DNA of 64,000 bases, taken from positions 1,612,001-1,676,000 of the forward strand of contig OY970376.1 in the NCBI GenBank assembly GCA_963718755.1, in the 5' to 3' direction. Both the position numbers and the translations under genes were made by a program. Below, piece after piece: positions 1 through 8,856 of the stretch. The notes beneath the pieces are model-generated. The model made no database searches. It was given only the letters and a program-made list of their open reading frames with translations, and was not told the DNA's origin. Origin of the DNA: VRUE01 sp963718755. Lineage in GTDB: Bacteria > Actinomycetota > Thermoleophilia > Solirubrobacterales > 70-9. How positions within the stretch are numbered: position 1 is the stretch's first letter; each line of letters starts with the position of its first letter.

Positions 1-2421
1 GCCACCTACTACCTCCAGTACGGCACTGGCAAATGCTCCGAAGGCGGCTGCGAGGAAGAGCAGCCACCGCCACCGGGCTCGAAACTGACCAGCCAGGTCA
101 CCAACCAGGCGGTCACCACCTCCGGCGTCTTCCTCGGAGGCCTCGAGCCAAACACGACCTACCACTACCGCTTCGTCGCCGAGAGCTCGGGCGGCGGCCC
201 GGTCTTCGGCGTCGGCGGCGAAGTGGGCATCGACGGGGAGGAAGGCAGCTTCACTACCTTCCCGACCCAGGCAGTGAGGACCGACTGCCCCAACCAGGCC
301 TTCCGCACCGAAGCATCGGCGCGGCTTCCCAACTGCCGCGCTTACGAGCTGGTCAGCCCGCTGGACAAAAACGGCGGCGACGTGACCTCGGGGGAAATCA
401 CCGAGGCATACACCGCCCCCAACAAGAGCTCAGCCGACGGCGAAAGGCTCGCCTTCGCCTCGCTGCGCGCCTTCGCCAACCCCTCCGCCGCGCCGCTGAC
501 CAACCAGTACCTCTCGGCCCGCGGCCCGGATGGCTGGTCGACCGACGCGATCTCACCGCCGCGCTCGAGCGATGACCTCTGGCCACCGGCGTTCACCGGC
601 CAGTTCAAGGCCTTCGACGACGACCTCTGCGGCGGCTGGTTCATCCAGGACTCAGACTTCGCGCTGGCGCCGGGAGCACCACCGGGAGTCGCCAGCATCT
701 ACCGGCGCGATTACTGCACTGCGGGGTCGAGCTATGAGCTGCTGACGCCGGTCGACCCACCGGGATTCGGCCTCGAACCCGGTGAGATCAAAGCGGAATT
801 CTACGCCCCCACCCCCCAAGGCTTCTCCGCAGATCAGTCCCACACCGTCTTTCGCGCCGCCGCTGAGCTGACCGAAGGGGCCTGCAAAACGGCGGGGATA
901 AACCAGGTCTACCTCACCTCCAAAGGTGGACCGCTGCGGCTGGTCAGCGCCCTGCCCAACGGCAAAGCGACCTGCACCAACTCATCGGCCGGCACCTTCG
1001 AAGACTCCACCGGCGGCTTCAGGGAGTCGACCCTCGTCGGCGCGGTCTCCGAGGACGGCTCGCGGGTGTTTTGGACCGACTCGCTGAACCCCCTGCTCGC
1101 CACCGAAGGCCAGGTCGGCACCGTCGATCCCGGCAACCTCTACCTGCGCCGCAACGCGACCGAGGAACAGAGCCCCGTCGAATTCGGCCAGTGCACCGAA
1201 GAAGAGAAAGCCTGCACGGTGACGATCTCCAAAAGCGGAGAGGCCCGCTTTTGGGCCGCCGATCCCGAGGGCACCACGGCGATCTACGGCGTCCGCTCGG
1301 AAACCACCGAAGAGCTCTTCGAATACGACGTCGAAGAAGCCAAATCCGAATCGATCGCCATAGGCGTCAAAGGCGTCGCCGGGATCAGCGAAGACGCCTC
1401 GCGCGTCTACTTCGTCTCGACCGCGGCGCTGAGCGGCGAACAGGAAAACAGCGAGGGCGACAAAGCCGTGGCGAAAGCGCAGAACCTCTACCTCTATGAA
1501 GCAGGAGTGGGCATCGTCTTCGTGGCGAGGACCTCGAGCCTCGATTCATTGGAAAGCGTCAAGCCCAGCAATCGCACCTCCCGCATCAGCCCCAATGGCC
1601 TGCACCTGGCCTTCGCCTCGGCTGCAAGCTTGACGGATTACGACAACACCGACGTAAGCGGTGGAGCGCCCGCCACCGAGGCCTACCTCTACTCCGCCGA
1701 TGGGGTCGGCGGCCCCGGAGAGCTGCGCTGCATCTCCTGCAACCCAAGCGGGGCGCGGCCGCACGGGCGAAAAGTCAGCTCCTTTCCGACGCGCTGGAGC
1801 GCTGCCACGATCCCCGGCTGGTCTGAACAGCTGCGCCCGACGCGGCTGCTCTCAGCTGACGGGGACCGCCTCTTCTTCGAGAGCTATGACGATCTGCTGC
1901 CCCGCGACTCAAACGGGCGCATCGACGTCTACGGGTGGGAGCGAGCGCCTGATCAGGAAGCCTGCACGAAAGCGGGAGCGGACCTATACGTGGAGAGCTC
2001 GGGCGGCTGCCTCAGCCTGATCTCGAGCGGCCAGAGCCTCGAGGACTCCGAACTGATCGACGTCGGCGCGAGCGGAAGGGACGTCTTCTTCACCACCGCC
2101 GCCAGCCTCTTGCCCCAGGATCCGGGCCTGGTCGACGTCTACGACGCCAGGATCGGCGGCGGCTACCCGCCGCCGACCAAACCGCCGGCGATCTGCGAAG
2201 GCGACGCCTGCCAGGGGCCTGTCTCGGCTCCCAACGACCCGACCCCCGCCTCGGCTGCATTCGAGGGAGCGGGGAACGTCAAACAGGGCCCTTCAGCCCC
2301 CCGCTGCCCGAAAGGCAAGCGCAAGGCTCGAAAAGGCGGCAAGACCCGCTGCGTGCCGAGGAAACGGCAAAAAGGCGCTCAGCAAAAGAGAGCCGAGAAC
2401 AAGCGGAGGGCGGGACGATGA
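1..2421 (+). CDS. Secreted propeller-type protein, 5' truncated (cassette 1, gene A)
   Basis: The reading frame is open from the first base of the window, so the N-terminus lies outside; about 806 residues are visible. The first ~70 residues form a fibronectin-III-like domain ending in the typical TTYHYRFVAE strand. A Cys-rich junction (CPNQAFR...LPNCRAYELVSP) leads into PD40/TolB-like propeller repeats, seen as recurring SEDGSRVFW, SEDASRVYFVS and SPNGLHLAFAS strands. The last ~40 residues are very basic (KGKRKARKGGKTRC and onward), a tail also seen in the second copy. It aligns throughout with the C-terminal 60% of the protein at 50013-54074, so the missing N-terminus probably holds a signal peptide and NHL repeats. 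Its stop overlaps the next start as ATGA, implying translational coupling. Role unknown; probably cell-surface or secreted. Confidence 0.85.
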   Translation, partial: ATYYLQYGTGKCSEGGCEEEQPPPPGSKLTSQVTNQAVTTSGVFLGGLEPNTTYHYRFVAESSGGGPVFGVGGEVGIDGEEGSFTTFPTQAVRTDCPNQAFRTEASARLPNCRAYELVSPLDKNGGDVTSGEITEAYTAPNKSSADGERLAFASLRAFANPSAAPLTNQYLSARGPDGWSTDAISPPRSSDDLWPPAFTGQFKAFDDDLCGGWFIQDSDFALAPGAPPGVASIYRRDYCTAGSSYELLTPVDPPGFGLEPGEIKAEFYAPTPQGFSADQSHTVFRAAAELTEGACKTAGINQVYLTSKGGPLRLVSALPNGKATCTNSSAGTFEDSTGGFRESTLVGAVSEDGSRVFWTDSLNPLLATEGQVGTVDPGNLYLRRNATEEQSPVEFGQCTEEEKACTVTISKSGEARFWAADPEGTTAIYGVRSETTEELFEYDVEEAKSESIAIGVKGVAGISEDASRVYFVSTAALSGEQENSEGDKAVAKAQNLYLYEAGVGIVFVARTSSLDSLESVKPSNRTSRISPNGLHLAFASAASLTDYDNTDVSGGAPATEAYLYSADGVGGPGELRCISCNPSGARPHGRKVSSFPTRWSAATIPGWSEQLRPTRLLSADGDRLFFESYDDLLPRDSNGRIDVYGWERAPDQEACTKAGADLYVESSGGCLSLISSGQSLEDSELIDVGASGRDVFFTTAASLLPQDPGLVDVYDARIGGGYPPPTKPPAICEGDACQGPVSAPNDPTPASAAFEGAGNVKQGPSAPRCPKGKRKARKGGKTRCVPRKRQKGAQQKRAENKRRAGR

Positions 2422-5165
2422 AGCGCCTAGCACTGACGTTCCTCGCCATGGCGCTGACCCTGTTGGCGATCGCGCCCTCGGCCCAGGCCTTTGAGCTGAA
2501 AGACCTCGACGTCACCTTCACCAGCCAAGACAGCTCGGTCGCGACCCAGGCGGGCTCCCATCCCTTCGCCCAGACCACCACCCTGGGCCTGGAGACGACG
2601 TTCGACCCCGAAGCAGGCGAACCGATCCCCGACGGAGACACCAAGGCCCTGACCGTCTCGCTGCCGCCGGGCCTGGTCGGCGACCCCAAGGCCGTGCCCC
2701 GCTGCTCGGGCCTCGATTTCGCTCTGGAGCAATGCCCGGTTGCCACCCAGGTGGGCGTAACCGACGTCGAAGCCGTGGCCGCGGGCACTGTCTACAAAGC
2801 CCGCGTAGACAGCCTCACGCCGCCGCCGGGCGTGGCGATGGAGATCGGCTTCCACGTCGTCAAAGTTCCGGTCACGATCGACCTGAAAGTCAATCCCAAC
2901 CCCCCCTACAACGTGATCGCCGTGCTCAAAGACGTCCCCAACACGGTTCCCTTCTACCGCTCGGATCTGAGCATCTGGGGGGTCCCGGCGAGCGCCGCCC
3001 ATGACAAAGAAAGAGGCTGCGGGGAAGCCGGCTGCAAACTGAACCTGGAGAAAAGGCCCTTCCTGACGATGCCGCGCTCTTGCACCGGGCCGCTCAGGAC
3101 CGACTTCGAAGCGTTCTCCTGGCAAGAGCCCTTCGGCCCGCCCTCGACCGGCTTCACCGAAACCCACGACGACTCCGAACCGCCCAACCCACAGGGGATG
3201 ACCGGCTGTGACCGTCTCGCCTTCTCGCCCTCGATCGAGGCCAAGCCGACGACCAAGGGGGCGGAGAGCTCGAGCGGGTTGGACTTCAGCCTGAACGTCG
3301 ACGACGAAGGCCTCGCCAACCCCGACGGCCTCGCCGCATCGGACATCCGCAAGGCCGTGGTCACCCTGCCCGAGGGGATGACGGTCAACCCCTCCTCCGC
3401 GCAGGGGCTCGAGGTCTGCAGCGAGGCCGACCTCGGCAGGGAAACCCTCGGCGCGGCGCCGGGAGTGGGTTGCCCCGAAGCATCGAAGCTCGGCACGATC
3501 GAAGTTCAGACGCCGCTCCTGGACGAAAGCCTAAGCGGCTCCCTCTTCCTGGCTGAGCCCTTCAAAAACCCCGTCGGCTCGCTGATCGCCCTCTACTTCG
3601 TGATCGAGAACGAGAAGCTCGGGATCATCGTCAAACAGACGGCGAAAGTGGTCCCCGATCCCAAAACGGGTCAGCTCGTGACCACGACCGACGAAATACC
3701 CCAGCTGCCCTTCTCGAGCTTCAAGCTGCACTTCCGCGAAGGCGCCCGTTCTCCATTGGTCAGCCCGCCTGCTTGCGGTAGCTATGACATCAAGGCCGAG
3801 CTCACCCCCTGGGCGGGTGGCTCGCCGGTGACGGCCACTTCCAGCTTCGAGGTCATAACCGGCCCGGGAGAGTCCGCATGCCCGAGCGGCGGGACCCCGC
3901 CGTTTGACCCTGGCTTCGAAGGCGGAACCCAGAACAACCAAGCGGGATCCTTCTCCCCCGTATACATGCGGATCACCAGGCGCGACGGCGACCAGGACCT
4001 GACCAAGTTCTCCGCCGAGCTGCCGCCCGGGATGGTGGCGAAGCTCGCGGGGACCACGCAGTGCTCTGAGGCGGCTATCGCCGAGACCAAGACCAAGAGC
4101 GGCAGAGCGGAGCTGGCCAGCCCGAGCTGCCCGGCCTCCTCGGAGATCGGCCGCGTCCTCGCAGGAGCGGGCGTAGGCCCGGTCCTCACCTACGTCCCCG
4201 GCAAGATCTACATGGCCGGCCCCTACCAGGGCGCTCCTTTGAGCGTGATCGGCGTCGTCCCCGCGGTCGCGGGACCCTTCGACATCGGCACCGTGGTCAC
4301 CCGCCAGGCCCTGCAGATCGACCCACGCACCGCGGAAGTGCGGGTCGACGGCGACCGCTCGGACCCGATCCCCCACATCCTCGCCGGCATCCCGTTGAAG
4401 GTGCGCGACATCAGGGTCTACGTCGACAAGCAGAACTTCACGATCAACCCGACCTCTTGTGAACCGTTTGCATTGGAGGCCTCGCTTTGGGGCGGGGGAG
4501 CGGAGGTCTTCAGCGTCGCCGACGACTCACCGTTTGCGCGATCGTCTCGATTCCAGGCGGCCGACTGCCAAGCACTCGGCTTCAAGCCACGGCTCTCCTT
4601 GAAGCTCAAGGGCGGCACCAAGCGAGGCGGCCACCCGGCCCTGACCGGCACCTATCGGCCAAGAGGAGGCGATGCGAACCTCGCCGACATGGTCTTGCGC
4701 CTGCCCCGATCGGCCTTCCTCGACCAGGCCCACATCCGCACGATCTGCACCCGGGTCCAGTTCGCCGCCAAGAGCTGCCCGCCGGGAGCGATCTACGGCA
4801 GGGCCACCGCCTACACGCCGCTCTTGGAGCAACCGCTCACCGGTCCGGTCTACCTGCGCTCCTCGAACCACAACCTGCCCGACTTCGTCGCCGACCTGCA
4901 CGGCCTGATCGACGTCGAAGCGGTCGCCCGGATCGACTCCAAGCGGGGCGGGATCAGGGCGACCTTCGAGGACGTCCCCGACGCCCCCCTGACCAAAGTC
5001 GTGGTCCGGATGCAGGGAGCGAAGAAGGGCCTGATCATCAACAGCCGCAACCTCTGCGGGGCAAAGAACAGGGCCAACGCCGATCTCAGCGCCCACAACG
5101 GCAAGGCGGCCGCGAGCAGGCCGGCGATGGAGGCCAGTTGCGGGAAGAAGCGCGCACGCGGCTAG
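2418..5165 (+). CDS. Secreted internal-repeat beta-rich protein (cassette 1, gene B)
   Basis: A protein of 915 residues with a clear signal peptide (MKRLALTFLAMALTLLAIAP, cleavage near AQA-FEL). No enzyme motif was recognised. Four degenerate internal repeats are visible, each with an LPPG/LPEG-like turn, a Cys, a CP pair, an IG strand and a final 'G-x-(L/V)-Y/F-L' strand. They lie near residues 75-130, 310-375, 535-600 and 755-820. The C-terminus is basic (CGKKRARG). It is clearly paralogous to the 950-residue protein at 54071-56923, sharing blocks such as DDSEPPNPQGMTGC and RFQAADC/RYQAANC. It starts inside the stop of gene A (ATGA) and is followed by a regulator that overlaps its 3' end. 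I infer an exported beta-sandwich repeat protein that works with gene A; no function can be assigned. Confidence 0.85.
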   Translation: MKRLALTFLAMALTLLAIAPSAQAFELKDLDVTFTSQDSSVATQAGSHPFAQTTTLGLETTFDPEAGEPIPDGDTKALTVSLPPGLVGDPKAVPRCSGLDFALEQCPVATQVGVTDVEAVAAGTVYKARVDSLTPPPGVAMEIGFHVVKVPVTIDLKVNPNPPYNVIAVLKDVPNTVPFYRSDLSIWGVPASAAHDKERGCGEAGCKLNLEKRPFLTMPRSCTGPLRTDFEAFSWQEPFGPPSTGFTETHDDSEPPNPQGMTGCDRLAFSPSIEAKPTTKGAESSSGLDFSLNVDDEGLANPDGLAASDIRKAVVTLPEGMTVNPSSAQGLEVCSEADLGRETLGAAPGVGCPEASKLGTIEVQTPLLDESLSGSLFLAEPFKNPVGSLIALYFVIENEKLGIIVKQTAKVVPDPKTGQLVTTTDEIPQLPFSSFKLHFREGARSPLVSPPACGSYDIKAELTPWAGGSPVTATSSFEVITGPGESACPSGGTPPFDPGFEGGTQNNQAGSFSPVYMRITRRDGDQDLTKFSAELPPGMVAKLAGTTQCSEAAIAETKTKSGRAELASPSCPASSEIGRVLAGAGVGPVLTYVPGKIYMAGPYQGAPLSVIGVVPAVAGPFDIGTVVTRQALQIDPRTAEVRVDGDRSDPIPHILAGIPLKVRDIRVYVDKQNFTINPTSCEPFALEASLWGGGAEVFSVADDSPFARSSRFQAADCQALGFKPRLSLKLKGGTKRGGHPALTGTYRPRGGDANLADMVLRLPRSAFLDQAHIRTICTRVQFAAKSCPPGAIYGRATAYTPLLEQPLTGPVYLRSSNHNLPDFVADLHGLIDVEAVARIDSKRGGIRATFEDVPDAPLTKVVVRMQGAKKGLIINSRNLCGAKNRANADLSAHNGKAAASRPAMEASCGKKRARG

Positions 5166-6352
5166 CCGACCGCCTGCGCGCTCGCCACGAGGAGATCGCC
5201 GAGGCGGCGCTGATCAGGGTCCACGCGGTCTCGGGTCCAACCGAGATCGGCGAGGGCGAGTACCGCGAAGGGCTGCGCGGAACGGTGGCGGCAGCCCTGG
5301 AGTACGGGGCTGCGGCCTTCGAGTGCGGCGACGATCGCTCCCCGCCGGTTCCCACTGCGGTCCTGACCCAGGCCAGGGTAGCGGCCCGCAGCCGGATCAC
5401 CCTCGACGCGGTCCTCCGCCGCTACATAGCCGGCTACACCGTCTTTGCCGACTTCGTGATCGAGGCAGCCGAAGAAGAGGGGATCTCGAGCGGCCCTTCG
5501 CTGAAGCGACTCTTGAGGGTCCAAGCAGCCCTCTTCGATCGCCTGCTCACCGCGGTGACAGAGGAATACAACCGCGAGGCGGAGCAGCCGGGCTCGAGCG
5601 CCGAGCGGCGGATGGAGCAGGTCAGGAGGCTGCTCGCCGGCGAGTTGCTCGATGCCCCGGGCCTGAGGTATGACTTCGACGCCCACCACGTCGGCTTGAT
5701 CGCCACGGGCGAGGGGGCCGAGGAGAGCCTGCGGGAGATGCTCGCGGGCTTTGACTGTCGGCTGCTCATCGTCGCGGCGAGCGAGAAGGTGGTGTGGGCG
5801 TGGATCGGCACACGCCAAGCCATCGACCCCGGCGAGATCGAGGCACAATCCCCGCCCGAGCGGCTCACCGCCGCAATCGGCGAGCCGGCGGAGGGGCTCT
5901 CGGGTTGGCGCCTCACCCACCGCCAGGCCAAGGCGGCCTTGCCGATCGCCTTGCGGAGCTCGTGTTCCCTTACTCGCTACCGGGAGGTCGCCCTGCTCGC
6001 CTCGATTCACGGCGATGAGCTCCTTGCCACCTCCCTGCACCAGATCTTCCTCGCTCCCCTGGAGGCAGAGCGCGACGGGGGCAAGGCCGCACGCCAAACC
6101 CTGCAGGCCTACTTCGCCGCATCTCGCAACGCCTCCTCTGCCGCCGCCGCGCTCGGTGTCAGCCGCAACACGGTCGCCAAGCGCCTGGCGGCGATAGAGC
6201 GGGCAATCGGGCGTCCGCTGGAGTCATGCGGGACCGAGCTCGAAGCGGCACTGCGGCTCGAGGAGCTGCACAGCGGAGCCGCAGGGGGGTTGTCGCTGCG
6301 CTCAATAAGCGGCGATCTGGTTGGCACATTGCCAACCCGCAGGGTCACTTGA
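5138..6352 (+). CDS. PucR/CdaR-type transcriptional regulator (cassette 1, gene C)
   Basis: A protein of 404 residues. The frame stays open far upstream, but only the part from about 5138 resembles protein. A TTG at 5138 is preceded by GGAGG with 4-nt spacing, so I chose it; this overlaps gene B by 28 nt. The N-terminal half is a helical sensor region (ARTRLADRLRARHEEIAEAA...ITLDAVLRRYIAGY) resembling the N-terminal domain of PucR/RsbR-type regulators. The middle resembles the GGDEF-like region of CdaR proteins. The C-terminus has a PucR-type helix-turn-helix (SSAAAALGVSRNTVAKRLAA) near residues 335-375. It is paralogous to the protein at 56886-58160. Its position predicts control of the two secreted-protein genes upstream, possibly by autoregulation of the operon. 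Confidence 0.85.
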   Translation: MREEARTRLADRLRARHEEIAEAALIRVHAVSGPTEIGEGEYREGLRGTVAAALEYGAAAFECGDDRSPPVPTAVLTQARVAARSRITLDAVLRRYIAGYTVFADFVIEAAEEEGISSGPSLKRLLRVQAALFDRLLTAVTEEYNREAEQPGSSAERRMEQVRRLLAGELLDAPGLRYDFDAHHVGLIATGEGAEESLREMLAGFDCRLLIVAASEKVVWAWIGTRQAIDPGEIEAQSPPERLTAAIGEPAEGLSGWRLTHRQAKAALPIALRSSCSLTRYREVALLASIHGDELLATSLHQIFLAPLEAERDGGKAARQTLQAYFAASRNASSAAAALGVSRNTVAKRLAAIERAIGRPLESCGTELEAALRLEELHSGAAGGLSLRSISGDLVGTLPTRRVT

Positions 6353-6369
6353 ATCGGTCAGCTGGCGAA

Positions 6370-6439
6370 GGGCCGCTGATCCCTCCTACTCGGAGGCGGA
6401 GGTCGTCGCGGTGAGCGCCTCGGCCGCGATCAGCGGCCC
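6370..6439. terminator. Inverted repeat at convergent gene ends
   Basis: GGGCCGCTGATC at 6370-6381 is a perfect 12-bp inverse of GATCAGCGGCCC at 6428-6439. The pair lies downstream of the regulator stop at 6352 and runs into the 3' end of the convergent TetR gene. It could act as a bidirectional transcription barrier. The 46-nt loop and the lack of a T-run make a classical intrinsic terminator uncertain. Confidence 0.35.
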
Positions 6440-7003
6440 GAGGTAGGGGACGAGCAGGGCGAACTCCAGCTGAGGCAGGAGTCGTGGCAGGCTCGCCGCC
6501 CGGTCCTCTCGCAGCTCGTCGAGAATCAGTCCGGCGACGCCGCCGACCGCCATCAATGCCGTGTTCGGGGGCAGCTCCAGCTCCTTTTCCCGGTGGGGCG
6601 TCCTACCCGACTCGAGCAGCCCTGCCAGGCGACCGATCGCAACCGAGTGCCGCCGCCGCGCCTCGGCGCCGGCAGCGGAGACCTCGACGATCGCCGTCTG
6701 CGCCAGTGCCCGATCGGCGCTGAGCAGCTCGACCACCGCTCCGAGCCCGCTCCTCGCCCGGTCGCGCCAGCAAGCCTCCTCCTCGCAGGCGGCTTCGGCC
6801 GCTCCGAGGATCCTCTCGACGGCCAGGTCATAGGCGGCGAGGAAGCACTCCCGCTTGTTGTCGAAGTGCTTGTAGAAGGTGGTGCGGGAGGTGCCGGCCT
6901 CCGCCAGCACGTCGGCGACCGACGTGGCGAGGTATCCCTTGCTGCCGGCTACTCGGATCATCGCCTCGACGATCGCATCGCGCCGCGTTTCGCCCTGCTC
7001 CAT
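6386..7003 (-). CDS. TetR/AcrR family transcriptional regulator
   Basis: A protein of 205 residues starting at an ATG. The N-terminal TetR DNA-binding domain is clear: RRDAIVEAMIRVAGSKGY, then TSVADVLAEAGTSRTTFYKHF (the recognition helix) and the following KRECFLAAYD helix. The C-terminal ligand-binding region has no assignable ligand but closely resembles that of the TetR gene at 19223-19828, including AIVEVxAAGAxARxRH and ALLVPYxGP. A palindromic site TGTAC-N6-GTACA lies at 7051-7066, about 50 bp upstream of the start, and may be its own operator. It is convergent with the cassette-1 regulator. Target genes are unknown; the neighbouring SIMPL gene lies on the same strand just upstream. Confidence 0.9.
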   Translation of the reverse strand: MEQGETRRDAIVEAMIRVAGSKGYLATSVADVLAEAGTSRTTFYKHFDNKRECFLAAYDLAVERILGAAEAACEEEACWRDRARSGLGAVVELLSADRALAQTAIVEVSAAGAEARRRHSVAIGRLAGLLESGRTPHREKELELPPNTALMAVGGVAGLILDELREDRAASLPRLLPQLEFALLVPYLGPLIAAEALTATTSASE

Positions 7004-7050
7004 CGCACGCTCCGGGTATAGACAACGAGGTACGCAACTATACCGCTAAA

Positions 7051-7066
7051 TGTACAGTCCAGTACA
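7051..7066. promoter_or_regulatory. Candidate TetR operator (TGTAC-N6-GTACA)
   Basis: TGTACAGTCCAGTACA is an inverted repeat with 5-bp arms. It sits in the 68-bp gap between the SIMPL gene stop (7072) and the TetR start (7003), where an autoregulatory operator would be expected. TGTACA hexamers recur upstream of the other TetR array (21270-21434) and in the permease/aminotransferase promoter (35989-36003). Confidence 0.35.
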
Positions 7067-7071
7067 CAGAG

Positions 7072-7749
7072 CTACTGCAGGGCGAAGACCACCCGGACCG
7101 TGGCCATCACCGTCGAGCCGCCTGGCTTCACCGGCGGAGCCACCTCGGTGGCGTCCTTCGACCGGGGAGCGGCCTGGGTGGGAACGACTTCGGACCCTTC
7201 TTCGATGCTGATCACCGGCCCCAGCGTCGCGCCGGCGCGCGCCGCAAGGGCGGCGGCCTTCGCCTTCGCCTGGTCGAAGGCGGCGACCAAGGTGTTGGTG
7301 TAGGCGAGGTCGGGATCGCCGGGGAAGAAGTCCGGACCGCTGGTGCCCGTGGCGCCGGCGGCGATCGCCGCCGAGACCATTTCGCCGGCCCGCTCGGGTT
7401 GGTGCAGGATCACGGTGAGTCCCTCGCTGGCGCGGTAGACGGGTCGCTCGTTGCGGAAGACTTTGCGGATCGAGATCTGCCCGGTGCTGACGTCGCCGGG
7501 GCCGACGCCGGGGAAGGCCTGGACCGCCGCAAGCACGTCCCTCAGCCGGACGGCGACGATCTGCAGCGCGGCCGCCCGCGATCTCCGTTCCTTGCTGACC
7601 GAGAATCGCAAGCTGGCCGTGTCGTTCGGAACCTCCTGGGTCGCGCTGCCCTTGACCACGACCGTTCGCTCCTGCGCGGCAACGGGGGCAGCGAGGAGAA
7701 GGAGCGCCAGCAGCGCAAGAGCTGGGGTTGTCGACACTCGTGATCGCAC
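7072..7749 (-). CDS. SIMPL domain (DUF541) secreted protein
   Basis: A protein of 225 residues from a GTG at 7749 that has GGGAGG 7 nt upstream; a TTG at 7767 is possible but has no such site. A signal peptide (ALALLALLLLAAPVAAQ) is followed by VVVKGSATQEVPNDTASLRFSV, the usual opening of SIMPL/DUF541 proteins. The rest shows the family pattern: ISIRKVFRNERPVYRASEGLTV, a helix of DQAKAKAAALAARAGATLG, and a final TVMATVRVVFAL strand. The family is exported or periplasmic and has been linked to stress responses, but no enzymatic role is established. The gene lies between tRNA-Val and TetR. Confidence 0.9.
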   Translation of the reverse strand: MRSRVSTTPALALLALLLLAAPVAAQERTVVVKGSATQEVPNDTASLRFSVSKERRSRAAALQIVAVRLRDVLAAVQAFPGVGPGDVSTGQISIRKVFRNERPVYRASEGLTVILHQPERAGEMVSAAIAAGATGTSGPDFFPGDPDLAYTNTLVAAFDQAKAKAAALAARAGATLGPVISIEEGSEVVPTQAAPRSKDATEVAPPVKPGGSTVMATVRVVFALQ

Positions 7750-7836
7750 AGTGGAGCCTCCCGGCAACGATGACTCTAGGTCTACCTTCGGATAGCCCGC
7801 GCCTAACGATCGGGATGCCGCATAATCAATTCCCCC

Positions 7837-7909
7837 GGGCGGTTAGCTCAGTTGGGAGAGCACCTCCCTTACAAGGAGGGGGTCACTGGTTCGAGCCCAG
7901 TACCGCCCA
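7837..7909 (+). tRNA. tRNA-Val (TAC)
   Basis: A 73-nt cloverleaf. The acceptor GGGCGGT pairs with ACCGCCC and the discriminator is A7909. The anticodon stem CCTCC/GGAGG encloses the loop CTTACAA, giving anticodon TAC (Val). The T-arm has the standard TTCGAGC loop. CCA is not encoded. The 3' part overlaps the 3' end of the SDR gene on the opposite strand. Confidence 0.96.
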
Positions 7910-8818
7910 CTCGCATCCGGTCTCCCGCTCGGAGACCTCCCACAGCCGGTCAATCGCTCGCTTCATTCCCAGCCGTCGCAGAACCGGCTTGCGGACCGGC
8001 GGCCCGTTGTTGACGAAGAGCGGGCCGTAGAACTCGCCGCCCTTCGCGCCCGGGTCCGTCGCCGCGCGCAGCTGCGAGAGCGCTCCCTGCGCCGGCGACA
8101 TGCCCACGGAACGGGCGAGGCCGTGGAAGAAGCGCTGCGAGAGCCCGCCGCCGGTCTCTTCGACGCTGACCGCCTGCAGCTCGGTGTTGGAGAGGCCAGG
8201 GTGGGCGACCAGGCTCGCCGCGGGCGCACCCGCCTCCCTCAGCAGCCGATCCAGGCCGAGGCCGAAGTGGAAGTTCGCCAGCTTGGCCTGCCCATAGGCG
8301 CGCCAGGGTCGATAGCGCCCCTCGAGGTGGGGGTTCTTTGGATCGACGGCCGTGCCCATGTGATGGGCGGTGCTGGTCACGGTCACGATCCGCGCCGCGC
8401 CAGCTCGCAGCAGCGCCGGCATCAGCAGGGCAGTGAGCGCGAAGTGCCCGAGGTGATCGACGCCGAACTGCATCTCGAACCCGTCGGCGGTCTTGCGCTC
8501 GGGGATCCCCATCACGCCGGCGTTGTTGACGAGGACGTCGATCGTCTCGTGGCTGGCGAGGACCTGGGCCGCCGCCTCGCGCACCGACGCCAGCGAGCCG
8601 AGATCGAGCCTGACGACCTCGAGCGCGGCATCCGGCGCCCCCTCGCGGATCGACGCCTCGGCCTCCGCCGCCTTCTCCTGGTTGCGGGCGGCCATCACCA
8701 CCTTCGCCCCGGCGCCCGCCAGGGCGCGAGCGGTCTCCAGGCCGAGGCCGCCGTTGGCCCCGGTCACGACCGCGGCTCGACCGGTTTGATCGGGGATGTC
8801 GGCGACGCTCCAGCTCAT
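7883..8818 (-). CDS. Short-chain dehydrogenase/reductase (SDR)
   Basis: A protein of 311 residues starting at an ATG. It carries the Rossmann motif TGANGGLG (residues ~18-25), the NNAGVMG block, and a catalytic S-Y-K set with YGQAK (residues ~178-182). The layout resembles the WW-domain oxidoreductase/retinol dehydrogenase-like SDRs of Actinobacteria, which use NAD(P) and act on alcohols or ketones; the substrate is unknown. The last nine codons (ending WAVLGSNQ) are read from the antisense of tRNA-Val, so the C-terminal residues are not likely to be functionally constrained and the natural end may be fortuitous. Only 38 bp separate its start from the divergent SRPBCC gene. Confidence 0.9.
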   Translation of the reverse strand: MSWSVADIPDQTGRAAVVTGANGGLGLETARALAGAGAKVVMAARNQEKAAEAEASIREGAPDAALEVVRLDLGSLASVREAAAQVLASHETIDVLVNNAGVMGIPERKTADGFEMQFGVDHLGHFALTALLMPALLRAGAARIVTVTSTAHHMGTAVDPKNPHLEGRYRPWRAYGQAKLANFHFGLGLDRLLREAGAPAASLVAHPGLSNTELQAVSVEETGGGLSQRFFHGLARSVGMSPAQGALSQLRAATDPGAKGGEFYGPLFVNNGPPVRKPVLRRLGMKRAIDRLWEVSERETGCEWAVLGSNQ

Positions 8819-8856
8819 CGCCCCTACGTTATTGCGAGATCGCTAGCCTCGACGGC

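Noticed and set aside
4487..5137. An N-terminal extension of the cassette-1 regulator.
   Set aside because: It overlaps gene B in another frame and is Arg/Pro low-complexity; a TTG with GGAGG at 5138 gives the family-like start.
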